Counted from the stretch's first letter, positions 52,004 through 60,488 are shown. The stretch: DNA of 64,000 bases from JBBSBL01 sp038251325 (GCA_038251325.1 JBBSBL010000001.1:90104-154103), one strand, 5' to 3'. A program made the numbers and translations. The notes: a model not told the origin generated them from the sequence alone.

Positions 52004-52576
52004 TCAGCCCGCCCGCGTCGCCCGGCGCCGCGTGCGGGCGCGGCGGGCGTCCTCGAGCGTGCGGCGCAGCCCGAAGGCGTAGTCGAGGCCCGAGGCGACC
52101 GTCACCGCGACGGTCAGGTAGACGAGCGCATCGAGCCAGGCCGGGCTGCCGTCGACGATGATCAGCGCGAAGACCATCCCCACCTGGAGCACGGTCTTGG
52201 CCTTGCCGAACGCGTTGGCGGCGATGACCACGCCCTGCGCGCCGGCGGCCGCGCGCAGCGCGGTCACCGCGAACTCGCGCGCGATGATGACCATCGCCAC
52301 CCACGAGGCGACGCGATTCAGCGACACGAGCGCGAGCAGCGCGGCGATGATCAGCAGCTTGTCGGCGATCGGATCCATGAGCTTTCCGAACGTCGTGATC
52401 GCGTCCCGCGAGCGCGCGAGGTAGCCGTCGACGGCGTCGGTCAGCGACGCCGCCGCGAAGACGATCGCCGCGAGCACGTCCCCGTTGGAGGTCTGGTCGA
52501 GCAGCGCGACGACGAGGACCGGGACCAGCAGGATCCGGACCAGGGTGAGGACATTGGGGACGTTCAGCGCGGCCAC
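52004..52576 (-). CDS. pgsA: CDP-diacylglycerol-glycerol-3-phosphate 3-phosphatidyltransferase
   Basis: A 190-residue membrane protein, GTG at 52576, with TACGCT 9 nt upstream. NVPNVLTLVRILLVPVLVVA is the conserved start. The CDP-alcohol phosphotransferase motif D-G-x2-A-R-x8-G-x3-D-x3-D is intact in DAVDGYLARSRDAITTFGKL followed by MDPIADK. IIAREFAVTALRAAAGAQG and the following helices are also typical of PgsA. It makes phosphatidylglycerophosphate in the membrane. Confidence 0.92.
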   Translation of the reverse strand: MAALNVPNVLTLVRILLVPVLVVALLDQTSNGDVLAAIVFAAASLTDAVDGYLARSRDAITTFGKLMDPIADKLLIIAALLALVSLNRVASWVAMVIIAREFAVTALRAAAGAQGVVIAANAFGKAKTVLQVGMVFALIIVDGSPAWLDALVYLTVAVTVASGLDYAFGLRRTLEDARRARTRRRATRAG

Positions 52577-52585
52577 GGCCGGCCG

Positions 52586-52591
52586 AGCGTA
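52586..52591 (-). promoter_or_regulatory. -10-like TACGCT before pgsA
   Basis: On the minus strand TACGCT ends 9 nt before the GTG at 52576, consistent with a leaderless pgsA transcript. Confidence 0.45.
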
Positions 52592-52600
52592 GCGGCTCGA

Positions 52601-53359
52601 CTACGCCTTGAGCCGCCGTCCGGTCCGGAAAAGCCACGCGCTCCAGGCCACGACCGCCGCCGTGAGGACGGCGGTGATCGCCAGCGAGAGCGCGATGCTC
52701 ACGTCGCTGGTCCCCAGGAAGCCGTAGCGCACCGCGGCGATCATGTACACGAGCGGGTTGGCGTGGGAGATCTCGCGCCACGGCTCGGGGAGCCGCTCGA
52801 TCGAGTAGAAGACGCCGCCGAGGAAGCTCAGCGGCAGGATCACGATGTTCTGCACGAACCCGGCGTGGTCCCACGTCTGCGCGTAGATCCCGACCACGAC
52901 GCCCAGCGAGCTGAACAGCACGAGCGCGAGGCCGACCGCGAGCGCGAGCTCGAAGGGGTGGCGGATCGGCACTGCGACGACGAGCGCCGCGGCGAGCACG
53001 AGCAGGACGCCGATGCACAGCGCCCGCACCGCTCCGCCGAGCGAGAGGCCGAGGTTGACCTCCCACGGGCGCATCGGGGCGGCGAGCACGTCGTGGATGT
53101 AGCGGTCGAAGCGCGCCTGGAAGACCGAGGAAGAGTTGTTCGCGTAGGCGGCCTGGACCATCGCCATCGTCACGAGCCCGGGGACGATGAACACCTCGTA
53201 GGGCACCCCGTCGATCTGCTTGATCCGCCCGCCGAGCGAGAGTCCGAAGACGAGGATGAAGAGGAACGAGGAGAGCACCGGCGCGGCGATGGTCTGCGAC
53301 CACAGCTTGAGCACGCGGAGGACCTCGCGCGCGGCCAGCCACCCGAGGGGCGTGCTCAT
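52601..53359 (-). CDS. ABC-2 type transporter permease
   Basis: A 252-residue protein, ATG at 53359, overlapping the ATPase stop (ATGA). Six helices of the ABC-2 fold: KLWSQTIAAPVLSSFLFILV, VPYEVFIVPGLVTMAMVQAA, then the helix pair through VGIYAQTWDHAGFVQNIVIL and PLSFLGGVFYSIERLPEPW, with ANPLVYMIAAVRYGFLG. The last two motifs are shared with NodJ/DrrB-like permeases. It probably exports a lipid, polyketide or polysaccharide with the adjacent ATPase. Confidence 0.88.
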   Translation of the reverse strand: MSTPLGWLAAREVLRVLKLWSQTIAAPVLSSFLFILVFGLSLGGRIKQIDGVPYEVFIVPGLVTMAMVQAAYANNSSSVFQARFDRYIHDVLAAPMRPWEVNLGLSLGGAVRALCIGVLLVLAAALVVAVPIRHPFELALAVGLALVLFSSLGVVVGIYAQTWDHAGFVQNIVILPLSFLGGVFYSIERLPEPWREISHANPLVYMIAAVRYGFLGTSDVSIALSLAITAVLTAAVVAWSAWLFRTGRRLKA

Positions 53360-54105
53360 GCCGGGGTCGCCATCGCCTTCACGTAGACGTCGGCGAGCGA
53401 CGCCGCGCCGTAGTGGGCGCGCAGCCCGTCGGCGGTGTCCCGCGCGATGAGGCGGCCGTCGCGGATGAGCGCGATGTCCTCGCACAGCTCGTCGGCCTCC
53501 TCGAGGTAGTGCGTGGTGAGGAGGATCGTCGTGCCGGTGTCGTGGAGGCGGTGGATGTAGCGCCAGAGCTCGAGGCGCAGCTCGAAGTCGACGCCGGCGG
53601 TCGGCTCGTCGAGGATGACCAGCCGCGGCTCGTGCATGAGCGCCCGCGCGAGCAGCAGCCGCCGGCGCATTCCGCCGGACAGCTTCGGAGCGCGCACCTC
53701 CGCCTTGGACCGCAGGTCGAAGACGTCCATCATCTCGCCCGCGCGGCGGCGTGCCTGGGCGCGCCCCATGCCGTAGTAGCCGCCGTGGTAGACGAGGGTC
53801 TCCTCCACGTCGAGGAAGCGGTCGAGGTTGACGTCCTGCTCGGCGAGCCCGATCAGCCGCCGCGCCGGCGAGGTGTGGTGGGGGTGGCCGAAGACCTCGA
53901 CGTCGCCGGCCGTGATCCGGATGAGGTTGCAGACCGCGCTGATCAGCGTGGTCTTCCCGGCGCCGTTGGGGCCGAGCAGGCCGAAGAACTCCCCGTCGGG
54001 GATCGTGAGGTCGAAGCCGTCGAGCGCGAGGAAGCCGTCGTCGTAGCGCTTGGTCAGGGCGCGCAGGGAGAGGGCGGGCACGGAATCGGCGGTCGGCATG
54101 CCCAT
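53356..54105 (-). CDS. ABC transporter ATP-binding protein
   Basis: 249 residues from the ATG at 54105; a second ATG at 54099 fits better with a TAGCCT box at 54109-54114. Walker A is LLGPNGAGKTTLISAVCNL near residue 45, the Q-loop is LIGLAEQDVNLDR, the ABC signature is KLSGGMRRRLLLARALMHEP, and Walker B is LVILDEPTAGVDFELRLEL. The H-loop is TTHYLEEADELCEDI. It forms the export ATPase of the ABC-2 system with the gene at 52601. Confidence 0.92.
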   Translation of the reverse strand: MGMPTADSVPALSLRALTKRYDDGFLALDGFDLTIPDGEFFGLLGPNGAGKTTLISAVCNLIRITAGDVEVFGHPHHTSPARRLIGLAEQDVNLDRFLDVEETLVYHGGYYGMGRAQARRRAGEMMDVFDLRSKAEVRAPKLSGGMRRRLLLARALMHEPRLVILDEPTAGVDFELRLELWRYIHRLHDTGTTILLTTHYLEEADELCEDIALIRDGRLIARDTADGLRAHYGAASLADVYVKAMATPA

Positions 54106-54140
54106 CCGAGGCTAGTACCCAGGTTGCCCCCCGGGGGATC

Positions 54141-55139
54141 ATGTGGGCGATGCGCGCGATGGTGCTCGACATACCGGGGCGGCCGCTGCGCCCGGCCGAG
54201 GTCACCGACCCCGTGCCCGGTCCCGGCGAGGTGCGGCTCCGCGTCCACGCGTGCGGCGTCTGCCGCACCGACCTCCACCTGCTCGACGGCGAGGTGGCCG
54301 TGCCGCGTCCGCCGGTGATCCCGGGCCATCAGATCGTCGCCACCGTGGAGGCCGCCGCCGAGGGGGTCGAGCTCGCCCGTGGCACGCGTGTCGGCGTGCC
54401 GTGGCTGGGATGGACGTGTGGCCGCTGCCGCTACTGCACGAGCGGGCGGGAGAACCTGTGTGATCGAGCCGAGTTCACCGGCCGCGACCGCGACGGCGGC
54501 TACGCGGAGCGGTGCACAGCCGACGCGCGCTTCTGCTTCCCGCTGCCGGACGGCTACCCGGACCTCCAGGCCGCTCCGCTGCTCTGCGCCGGGCTCATCG
54601 GCCACCGCGCCTACCGCATGGCCGGCGAGGCGCCTCGGCTGGGGCTCTACGGCTTCGGGGCCGCCGCGCACATCTGCTGCCAGGTCGCGGTCTGGGAAGG
54701 GCGGACGGTGTACGCGCTCACCCGACCCGGAGACACAGCCGCCCAGGCGCTCGCCCGCGACCTCGGGGCGGCCTGGGCAGGGGGAACCGACGAGCCGGTC
54801 CCCGACGAGCTCGACGCCGCGCTGATCTTTGCTCCGGCCGGCGAGCTCGTGACGCTGGCGCTGCGGGCGTGCGCGAAGGGCGGGGTCGTCGTCTGCGCCG
54901 GCATCCACATGAGCGACGTCCCGTCGTTCCCCTACGCCGAGCTGTGGGGCGAACGCGCGATCCGCTCGGTCGCCAACCTGACGCGCGCCGACGCGCGGGA
55001 GTTCCTCGCCCTTGCGCCGCGCGTGCCGGTGCGCACCCACGTCACGCCCTACCCGCTGCACGCCGCGAACGAGGCGCTGGCCGACCTCCGTGCCGGGCGC
55101 TTCACGGGCTCCGCGGTGCTCGTGCCGGAGGGCGGCTGA
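54141..55139 (+). CDS. zinc-dependent alcohol dehydrogenase (MDR family)
   Basis: A 332-residue protein, ATG at 54141 after GGGGGATC. Catalytic zinc ligand Cys is in RVHACGVCRTDLHLLDGEV, with the conserved GHQIVATVEAAAEGV. The structural zinc lobe is TCGRCRYCTSGRENLC (four Cys). The cofactor domain has GLYGFGAAAHICCQVAVWEG instead of the standard GxGxxG. Resembles the adhP-like zinc ADH family that uses NAD or another cofactor. It begins 35 bp from the divergent ABC ATPase gene. Confidence 0.88.
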   Translation: MWAMRAMVLDIPGRPLRPAEVTDPVPGPGEVRLRVHACGVCRTDLHLLDGEVAVPRPPVIPGHQIVATVEAAAEGVELARGTRVGVPWLGWTCGRCRYCTSGRENLCDRAEFTGRDRDGGYAERCTADARFCFPLPDGYPDLQAAPLLCAGLIGHRAYRMAGEAPRLGLYGFGAAAHICCQVAVWEGRTVYALTRPGDTAAQALARDLGAAWAGGTDEPVPDELDAALIFAPAGELVTLALRACAKGGVVVCAGIHMSDVPSFPYAELWGERAIRSVANLTRADAREFLALAPRVPVRTHVTPYPLHAANEALADLRAGRFTGSAVLVPEGG

Positions 55140-55149
55140 GCCGACCCCC

Positions 55150-55155
55150 TAGGGT
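55150..55155 (+). promoter_or_regulatory. -10-like TAGGGT upstream of clpP
   Basis: TAGGGT lies 41 nt before the ATG at 55197. CTAGGAG between them gives a ribosome site for a leadered mRNA. Confidence 0.35.
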
Positions 55156-55196
55156 GGGAGCCCTCCCCGGACCTCTCACCGCTAGGAGCCCGCCCC

Positions 55197-55778
55197 ATGC
55201 CCCTCGTTCCCATGGTCATCGAGCGCACCGCCCGCGGCGAGCGCGAGTTCGACATCTTCTCGCGGCTGCTGAACGAGCGCATCATCTTCCTCGGCCAGCC
55301 CGTCGACGACACGATCGCGAACCTCGTGGTCGCCCAGCTGCTCCACCTCGAGTCCCAGGACCCCGATAAGGACATCTCGATCTACGTCAACTCGCCCGGC
55401 GGATCGATCTACGCCGGGCTGGCGATCTACGACACCATGCAGTTCATCAAGCCCGACGTCGCGACGATGTGCGTCGGGGTCGCCATGTCGATGGGCTCGC
55501 TGCTGCTCACCGGCGGGGCGAAGGGCAAGCGGATGGCGCTGCCGAACTCGCGCATCCTCATCCACCAGCCCTCGGCCGGCTTCGAGGGCCAGTCGACCGA
55601 CATCGAGATCCACGCCCGCGAGATCCTCGACACCCGCCGGCGCATCGACGAGATGTACGCCCACCACACCGGCCAGACCGTCGAGCAGGTCAACGCGGAC
55701 ATGGAGCGCGATCGCTTCTTCAGCGCCGAGGAGGCCCAGGCCTACGGGCTGATCGATCGCGTGATCACGACACACTGA
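55197..55778 (+). CDS. clpP: ATP-dependent Clp protease proteolytic subunit
   Basis: A 193-residue protein, ATG at 55197. MPLVPMVIERTARGEREFDI is a typical ClpP start, then LLNERIIFLGQPVDDTIANL and ISIYVNSPGGSIYAGLAIYD. Catalytic Ser98 is in CVGVAMSMGSLLLTGG (usually QAASMGALLL) and His123 in RILIHQPSAGFEGQ. The terminal EEAQAYGLIDRV also matches. It forms a tetradecameric chamber working with ClpX, ClpC or ClpA. No clpX or second clpP copy is adjacent. The last 14 bp overlap the convergent dehydratase gene. Confidence 0.94.
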   Translation: MPLVPMVIERTARGEREFDIFSRLLNERIIFLGQPVDDTIANLVVAQLLHLESQDPDKDISIYVNSPGGSIYAGLAIYDTMQFIKPDVATMCVGVAMSMGSLLLTGGAKGKRMALPNSRILIHQPSAGFEGQSTDIEIHAREILDTRRRIDEMYAHHTGQTVEQVNADMERDRFFSAEEAQAYGLIDRVITTH

Positions 55779-56709
55779 GCGGGCCGGCGGCGGCGGCCGC
55801 GCCCGGGAAGGACTCGGGCGCCTGTACCGCGCGGTGATGCAGCGCGTCGTCGATGTTGGCGCCGCAGACGATGACGACGATCGGGCCCTCGGCGTCGATG
55901 TGGTCGAGCGCCGCCAGGGCGGCGCCGGCGGCGCCCTCGACGCGGATGCCGGCCGCCGCGTAGGCGCCCACGCCGGCGGCGATCTCCCGCTCGGAGACGC
56001 GGACGTACTCCGCCACGAGCGGCGCCAGCGTCGCGACCGCCAGCGGCACCGCGACGCGCACCGCGAGCCCGTCGGCGAACGTCCCGCAGCGGTCGCTCTC
56101 CACCGGCCGACCGGCCGCGTGGGAGAGCGCCATAACCGGCGCGGCGTCCGCGACCACCGCGACGGCCCGGGTCTGCGGCGCGGCCTCGGCGAGCTCGAGC
56201 GCGATCCCGCAGAGCAGCGCGCCGTTGCCGACGGGGACGACGACCGCGGCGGGGGCGCTCGGCAGCTGCTCCAGCAGCTCGGCCGCGATCGCGCGATAGC
56301 CCTCGTACTGGACGGGATCGGCGCCGTCCTCGAACAACGGAGCCCCGGTCTCCTCCGCGAAGGCGACGGCCGCCGCCTTAGCCTCGTCGACGTCGGCGCC
56401 CACGAGCCGCACGTCGGCGCCGAGCTCGCGCATGCGGGCGAGTTTCGTCGCGCTCGTCGCCTCGGGCGCGTAGACGACGGCCGCGAGCCCGAGCCGCCCC
56501 GCCGCCCAGGCGGCGGCGGCGCCGTGGTTCCCGGTCGAGGCCGTGACCACGGTGTCGGCGCCCTCGCCGCGCAGGCGCTCGAGCACCGGGAGCGCGCCGC
56601 GCCACTTGAAGGCCCCGAGCGGGTGGAGGTCCTCGCGCTTGAGCCACAGATCGCGCCCGCCGGCCAGTCCGGCCGGCGCCCGCTCGAGCGGCGTGGCGGC
56701 GTCCGTCAT
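55765..56709 (-). CDS. PLP-dependent threonine/serine dehydratase-like enzyme
   Basis: A 314-residue fold-type II PLP enzyme, ATG at 56709, overlapping the FAH gene stop (ATGA). The PLP lysine is K35 in HPLGAFKWRGAL, the cofactor Asn motif is TASTGNHGAAAAWAAGRLG, and the phosphate loop is VVVPVGNGALLCGIALEL. GIRVEGAAGAALAALDHI is the C-terminal substrate loop. It probably deaminates Thr, Ser or a hydroxy-Asp. There is no ACT regulatory domain, so it is a catabolic-type or racemase-like member. Confidence 0.88.
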   Translation of the reverse strand: MTDAATPLERAPAGLAGGRDLWLKREDLHPLGAFKWRGALPVLERLRGEGADTVVTASTGNHGAAAAWAAGRLGLAAVVYAPEATSATKLARMRELGADVRLVGADVDEAKAAAVAFAEETGAPLFEDGADPVQYEGYRAIAAELLEQLPSAPAAVVVPVGNGALLCGIALELAEAAPQTRAVAVVADAAPVMALSHAAGRPVESDRCGTFADGLAVRVAVPLAVATLAPLVAEYVRVSEREIAAGVGAYAAAGIRVEGAAGAALAALDHIDAEGPIVVIVCGANIDDALHHRAVQAPESFPGAAAAAGPLSVS

Positions 56710-57500
56710 CCGGGGACCACGAACGGGTGCTCGATCGCGCCGAGGCCCTCGATCTCGATCCGCACCACGTCGCCGTCGGCCAGGAAGCGCGGCGGGTCCA
56801 GCGCCATACCGACCCCGCTCGGGGTGCCGGTGAGGATGAGGTCGCCCGGCTCCAGCGTCACGGCCTCGGCGATGAACGCCACGACCGCCTCGACCCCGAA
56901 GATGAGGTCCGAGGTGCTCGAGTCCTGGCGCAGCTCGCCGTTGACCCACGTGCGCAGGCGCAGCGCCTCGGGGTCGGCTACCTCATCGGCGGTCGTGATC
57001 CACGGCCCCCACGGGCAGAAGGTGTCGGCGCCCTTGGCCCGCGTCCACTGCGGCTCGCGGCGCTGGAGGTCGCGCGCGCTCACGTCGTCGGCGACGGCGT
57101 AGCCCGCCACCCGGCCGCCGGCGCCGATGACCACGGCGAGCTCGCCCTCGTAGTCGAGGCGGCGCACGACCGCGGGGCAGACGACCGGCCCGGAGGGCGG
57201 GACCGACGCGCCGGGGGACTTCGTGAAGACGATCGGCGCCTCCGGGGGCTCTGCGCCGGTCTCCGCGGCGTGGGTCGCATAGTTGAGCCCGATCCCGAAG
57301 ATCATCCGCGGCCGCGGCACCGGTGCGAGCAGCCGCACTCCGGCCAGCGGCCAACGCTCGCCGTCGGCCGGCGCGAGCGCGTCGGCGCCCAGCGCCTCCG
57401 CAACGCTCGCCCCGTCCGAGAACGCGACCGCCTCCTCCCCGCGTGCCTCGCCGCCGAGCCGCTCCTCGCGGCCCGGCGGGATGAAGGTGATGAGGCGCAT
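56706..57500 (-). CDS. fumarylacetoacetate hydrolase family protein
   Basis: A 264-residue protein, ATG at 57500, with TAGGCT 10 nt upstream. FAH-family motifs: IFGIGLNYATHAAETGAEPP near residue 68, VVRRLDYEGELAVVIGAGGR with the metal-binding Glu, ADDVSARDLQRREPQWTRAK and LEPGDLILTGTPSGVGMALD. Members cleave or decarboxylate acylpyruvates in aromatic or amino acid catabolism. The overlap with a PLP dehydratase gene suggests a short catabolic operon. Confidence 0.9.
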   Translation of the reverse strand: MRLITFIPPGREERLGGEARGEEAVAFSDGASVAEALGADALAPADGERWPLAGVRLLAPVPRPRMIFGIGLNYATHAAETGAEPPEAPIVFTKSPGASVPPSGPVVCPAVVRRLDYEGELAVVIGAGGRVAGYAVADDVSARDLQRREPQWTRAKGADTFCPWGPWITTADEVADPEALRLRTWVNGELRQDSSTSDLIFGVEAVVAFIAEAVTLEPGDLILTGTPSGVGMALDPPRFLADGDVVRIEIEGLGAIEHPFVVPG

Positions 57501-57510
57501 CGCGCAGCGG

Positions 57511-57516
57511 AGCCTA
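57511..57516 (-). promoter_or_regulatory. -10-like TAGGCT before FAH-family gene
   Basis: On the minus strand TAGGCT ends 10 nt before the ATG at 57500. It lies over the 3' end of the UspA-like gene, so the FAH operon could have its own start as well as read-through. Confidence 0.35.
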
Positions 57517-57966
57517 TCCCGCCGCGCCGGCCTCCTCCTCCGCGTGCGCGGCCTCGACGTGGGTGACCGGAAGGCCGAGCCCTCGCGCCTTGCTCACCAG
57601 GTCGAGGTGTAGCCAGCGCGACACGCGCGCGGGCAGCGTGGAGATGATGAGCTCGTCCGGGTGGCCGAGGTTCACCGCGTCCTGGATCGCCGCCAGCGGC
57701 TCCGCGTCGCCGACCGCGCCGGTGACCTCCGAGCCGGCCGCCTCGGAGAGCTTCGGCAGCGCGATCTCGAGCGTCGATCGCGCCTCGTCGCCGCCGAGCA
57801 CGTCGTCCTCGGGATCCATCACGCGGGCGAGCCCGTGGACCGACGCCGGCACCACGAGGTGGAACGTCGCGGGGCCCTGGCCGGCGCGCTCGCGCACCGC
57901 GTCGAGGAGGCCGGGGGTCGCGGCGGTGCGGTTGGCGACGACGAGGACCTTCGCCGGATCCGGCAC
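57514..57966 (-). CDS. universal stress protein-like (UspA-fold) protein
   Basis: 150 residues from the GTG at 57966 after GGGAGGTGGG. KVLVVANRTAATPGLLDAVR opens a Rossmann-like alpha/beta domain, and AAIQDAVNLGHPDELIISTL followed by PARVSRWLHLDLVSKARGLG resembles the PDxIVxGTxxxSxxxxxLxxxVxxxxxxxP end of UspA-like proteins. The ATP-binding G-x2-G-x9-G is not intact, so it is probably non-ATP-binding. It lies upstream of the FAH gene on the same strand. Confidence 0.72.
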   Translation of the reverse strand: MPDPAKVLVVANRTAATPGLLDAVRERAGQGPATFHLVVPASVHGLARVMDPEDDVLGGDEARSTLEIALPKLSEAAGSEVTGAVGDAEPLAAIQDAVNLGHPDELIISTLPARVSRWLHLDLVSKARGLGLPVTHVEAAHAEEEAGAAG

Positions 57967-58069
57967 TGACCCACCTCCCGGGCTCGATTGCGACGTCGGC
58001 GCCGACGCTAGCGCGACCCCGGGCGCCCGGCAAGGGCGCCGTCTTCTAGCTCCTCGCGCCGCCGAGAGG

Positions 58070-58075
58070 TACCGT
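58070..58075 (+). promoter_or_regulatory. -10-like TACCGT before histidine kinase
   Basis: TACCGT ends 6 nt before the ATG at 58082, in the leaderless position seen elsewhere, although the hexamer differs by one base from the main consensus. Confidence 0.35.
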
Positions 58076-58081
58076 GGAGTC

Positions 58082-59284
58082 ATGCGCGCTCCGGCCCACG
58101 CCCGCAGCGGCGGCGCCTTCGCGCTCGGCGCGCTGGCGGGAGGCGCCGCGGCCGCCGCGGTGGCCCGCCGCCGCGGCCGCCGGGCGCAGGACCGCGCGGA
58201 GCTCGAGCGCGCCCTGCGCAGCGCGCGCGACACCGCCGGCGCGTTTCGCTCGGTCATCGACGCTGCGCCGGACCCGATCGCGCTGCTCGACGCCACCGGC
58301 ACCGTGCGGGTCGAGAATCCCGCGATGCGGCGCGTCCGGCTCGCGGTCGAGCGCACCGCGGGCCCGGAGGGCTTCCGCCGCGCCTTCCGCGTCGAGGGGT
58401 CGGGGCCGGCCTTGGAGGTGCGCGACGAGGTCCAGCTCCTCGGTCGCAACGCGCTCTATGCGCGTTACGTAGGCCCGGTGCGCGACACCCGCGGCGAGCT
58501 GGTCGGGCGGCTCGTGGTCCTGCGCGACGTCACCGGCGAGCGCGAGGCGGATCGACTCAAGGACGAGTTCTTCGCGCTCGTCTCCCACGAGTTCCGCACG
58601 CCGCTCACGTCCGTGATCGGCTACGTCGAGCTCGTGCTCGACGATCCCGAGCAGCCGGTCGCCGACGAGCATCGCCACTTCCTCTCGGTCGTCGACCGCA
58701 ACGCCACCCGGCTGCTCCGCCTCGTCGGCGACCTGCTGTTCGCCGCCCAGGTGGAGGCCGGGCGCCTCCAGCTCGAGGTCCGCGATCTCGATCTCGCCGC
58801 GGTGGCGCGCGACGCGCTGGAGGCGGCGCGTCCGGTGGCCGAGGACCGCGGGATCGTCCTCGCCGCGGACATCGCCGACCTGCCCACCTGTCGCGGCGAC
58901 CACGACCGCCTCGGACAGGTCCTGGACAACCTCGTCTCCAACGCGCTGAAGTTCACCGACGTGGGCGGCACCGTCGAGGTCCGCGTCGCCGGGGAGGGCG
59001 ACACCGCCGTCATCGAGGTGTCCGACAGCGGGCCGGGCATCCCGCCGGAGGAGCAACATCGCCTCTTCGAGCGCTTCTTCCGGGCGACGACCGCCACCTC
59101 GCGCGCCATCCCCGGTGTCGGCCTCGGCCTGACGATCGTGCGGGCGATCGTCGAGGCCCACGGCGGGAACGTGACGGTGGACAGCGCCCACGGCGAGGGC
59201 GCCACGTTCCGCGTCGAGCTGCCGCTCGCCTTCGCCGAGCCCGGAGAGGACGCCACCCGCGGAGGCAGCGGGATCGCGCTGTAA
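58082..59284 (+). CDS. sensor histidine kinase (PAS-HisKA-HATPase)
   Basis: 400 residues from the ATG at 58082; the frame is open upstream over the divergent gene. One N-terminal hydrophobic stretch (GAFALGALAGGAAAAAVARR) may anchor it. A PAS domain follows (FRSVIDAAPDPIALLDATGT). HisKA has EFFALVSHEFRTPLTSVIGY with phospho-acceptor His169. The ATPase has DNLVSNALKFTDVGG (N box), VSDSGPGIPPEEQHRLFERF (G1) and GVGLGLTIVRAIVEAHGG (G2). All are intact. The cognate regulator is probably the OmpR-type gene converging from 59295, 10 bp away. Confidence 0.9.
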   Translation: MRAPAHARSGGAFALGALAGGAAAAAVARRRGRRAQDRAELERALRSARDTAGAFRSVIDAAPDPIALLDATGTVRVENPAMRRVRLAVERTAGPEGFRRAFRVEGSGPALEVRDEVQLLGRNALYARYVGPVRDTRGELVGRLVVLRDVTGEREADRLKDEFFALVSHEFRTPLTSVIGYVELVLDDPEQPVADEHRHFLSVVDRNATRLLRLVGDLLFAAQVEAGRLQLEVRDLDLAAVARDALEAARPVAEDRGIVLAADIADLPTCRGDHDRLGQVLDNLVSNALKFTDVGGTVEVRVAGEGDTAVIEVSDSGPGIPPEEQHRLFERFFRATTATSRAIPGVGLGLTIVRAIVEAHGGNVTVDSAHGEGATFRVELPLAFAEPGEDATRGGSGIAL

Positions 59285-59294
59285 CCGGGCCGCG

Positions 59295-60023
59295 CTAGGA
59301 GGCCTGCGCGCTGCCGTCGACCAGGGCGCTGCGGGGCCGGTAGCGGTAGCCGAAGCCGCGCACGGTCTCCAGCGGGCCCCCGCCGCCGTTGCCGGCGTCC
59401 CAGCCGAGCTTGCGCCGCAGGTACCCCACGTAGAGCTTCACCTGGTCGGGCGCGACGGTGTCCGGGTCGCCCCACACGAGCTCGAGCACCTGCTCGCGGC
59501 TCAGGACCTGGTTGGGGTGGCGGACGAAGGCGGCGAGCAGCCGGAACTCGAGCGGGGTGAGCGCCACCGCCTGCCCGTGGGTCACGACCTCCCGGCTGGC
59601 GAAGTCGATCGAGACCTCGCCGTCGGCGTAGGCCTCGCGCACCTCGGGCGCCGAGGGGGAGCGGCGCAGCAGCGCCTCGACCCGGGCGAGCAGCTCCTGG
59701 CGACCGAACGGCTTGGTCACGTAGTCGTCGGCCCCGGCCTTCAACCCGCGAACCTTGTCCATCTCCGCCGCGCGGGCGGTCAGCATGAGGACCGGGACGT
59801 CGCTGAGGTCGCGGATCCGCTCGAGCGTCTGCCAGCCGTCGAGCTCGGGCATCGTGACGTCGAGCACGACGAGGCTGGGCTTGCCCGCGTGCAGCCGTTG
59901 GAGGGCCTCGGGACCGCTTGCCGCCTCGGTCACGACGAAGCCGGCGCGCTCGAGCAGGATCCGGATCAGACGCCGGACATCTTGCTCATCGTCCACCACG
60001 AGGATGTTTGCGCGCTCCGTCAT
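59295..60023 (-). CDS. OmpR/PhoB-type response regulator
   Basis: A 242-residue protein, ATG at 60023 with AAAGG and TATGAG just upstream. The receiver carries acidic pocket D11-D12, phospho-acceptor Asp55 (VVLDVTMPELDGWQTL), switch Thr in VLMLTARAAEMDKVRGLKAG and Lys in DDYVTKPFGRQELLARV. The C-terminal winged helix has LTPLEFRLLAAFVRHPNQVL and VKLYVGYLRRKLGWDAG. It converges with the kinase gene, 10 bp between stops, an unusual orientation for a partner pair. Confidence 0.92.
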   Translation of the reverse strand: MTERANILVVDDEQDVRRLIRILLERAGFVVTEAASGPEALQRLHAGKPSLVVLDVTMPELDGWQTLERIRDLSDVPVLMLTARAAEMDKVRGLKAGADDYVTKPFGRQELLARVEALLRRSPSAPEVREAYADGEVSIDFASREVVTHGQAVALTPLEFRLLAAFVRHPNQVLSREQVLELVWGDPDTVAPDQVKLYVGYLRRKLGWDAGNGGGGPLETVRGFGYRYRPRSALVDGSAQAS

Positions 60024-60082
60024 ACCTTTCTCATACCAGATTCCTGCGGTTTACCACTCGTCACGGTGAATGATCGACCGCC

Positions 60083-60460
60083 GTGGCCAGAGTCTTGATC
60101 GCTGAACCGACGCCTGAGATCCGCCTGCTCCTCGAGCGGGCCGTCGAGCGTCTGGGGCACGGCCTCGTCCCGCACGAGCGCGCGGGCGCTCCCGAGGAGG
60201 TCGACGCCGACATCCTCCTGCTCGAGCCGGCCCTCACCGGCGGCGTCGAGCTGGCCCGAGCGCTGCGCGAGCGGCGGCCCGACGCCGCCATCGTGGTCTG
60301 CAGCATCTACCCGCCGACGGCGGAGACGCTCGCGCTCGAGCCGGCGGCGCTGCTGGAGAAGCCCTTCACGCGCGAGGCGCTGGACCGCGCGCTCATGGCG
60401 GCGGCCGAGCGCGTCGGCGAGACGGCGGTGCCGCGGCTGCGGGTCGCCGAGCCACTCTGA
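60083..60460 (+). CDS. stand-alone receiver-like protein with Asp-to-Glu phospho-site
   Basis: 125 residues from the GTG at 60083. The fold reads ARVLIAEPTPEIRLLLERAV, DADILLLEPALTGGVELARA, AAIVVCSIYPPTAETLAL and ALLEKPFTREALDRALMAAA, following receiver beta-alpha order. The Lys93 of the KPF motif and a switch Ser74 are kept. At the phospho-acceptor position stands Glu48, and the acidic pocket is reduced to Glu8, so phosphorylation is unlikely and the protein may mimic the activated state. It diverges from the OmpR-type regulator. Confidence 0.72.
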   Translation: MARVLIAEPTPEIRLLLERAVERLGHGLVPHERAGAPEEVDADILLLEPALTGGVELARALRERRPDAAIVVCSIYPPTAETLALEPAALLEKPFTREALDRALMAAAERVGETAVPRLRVAEPL

Positions 60461-60488
60461 GCCGGGGGATGGCCGGGGCCGGCGTGCC

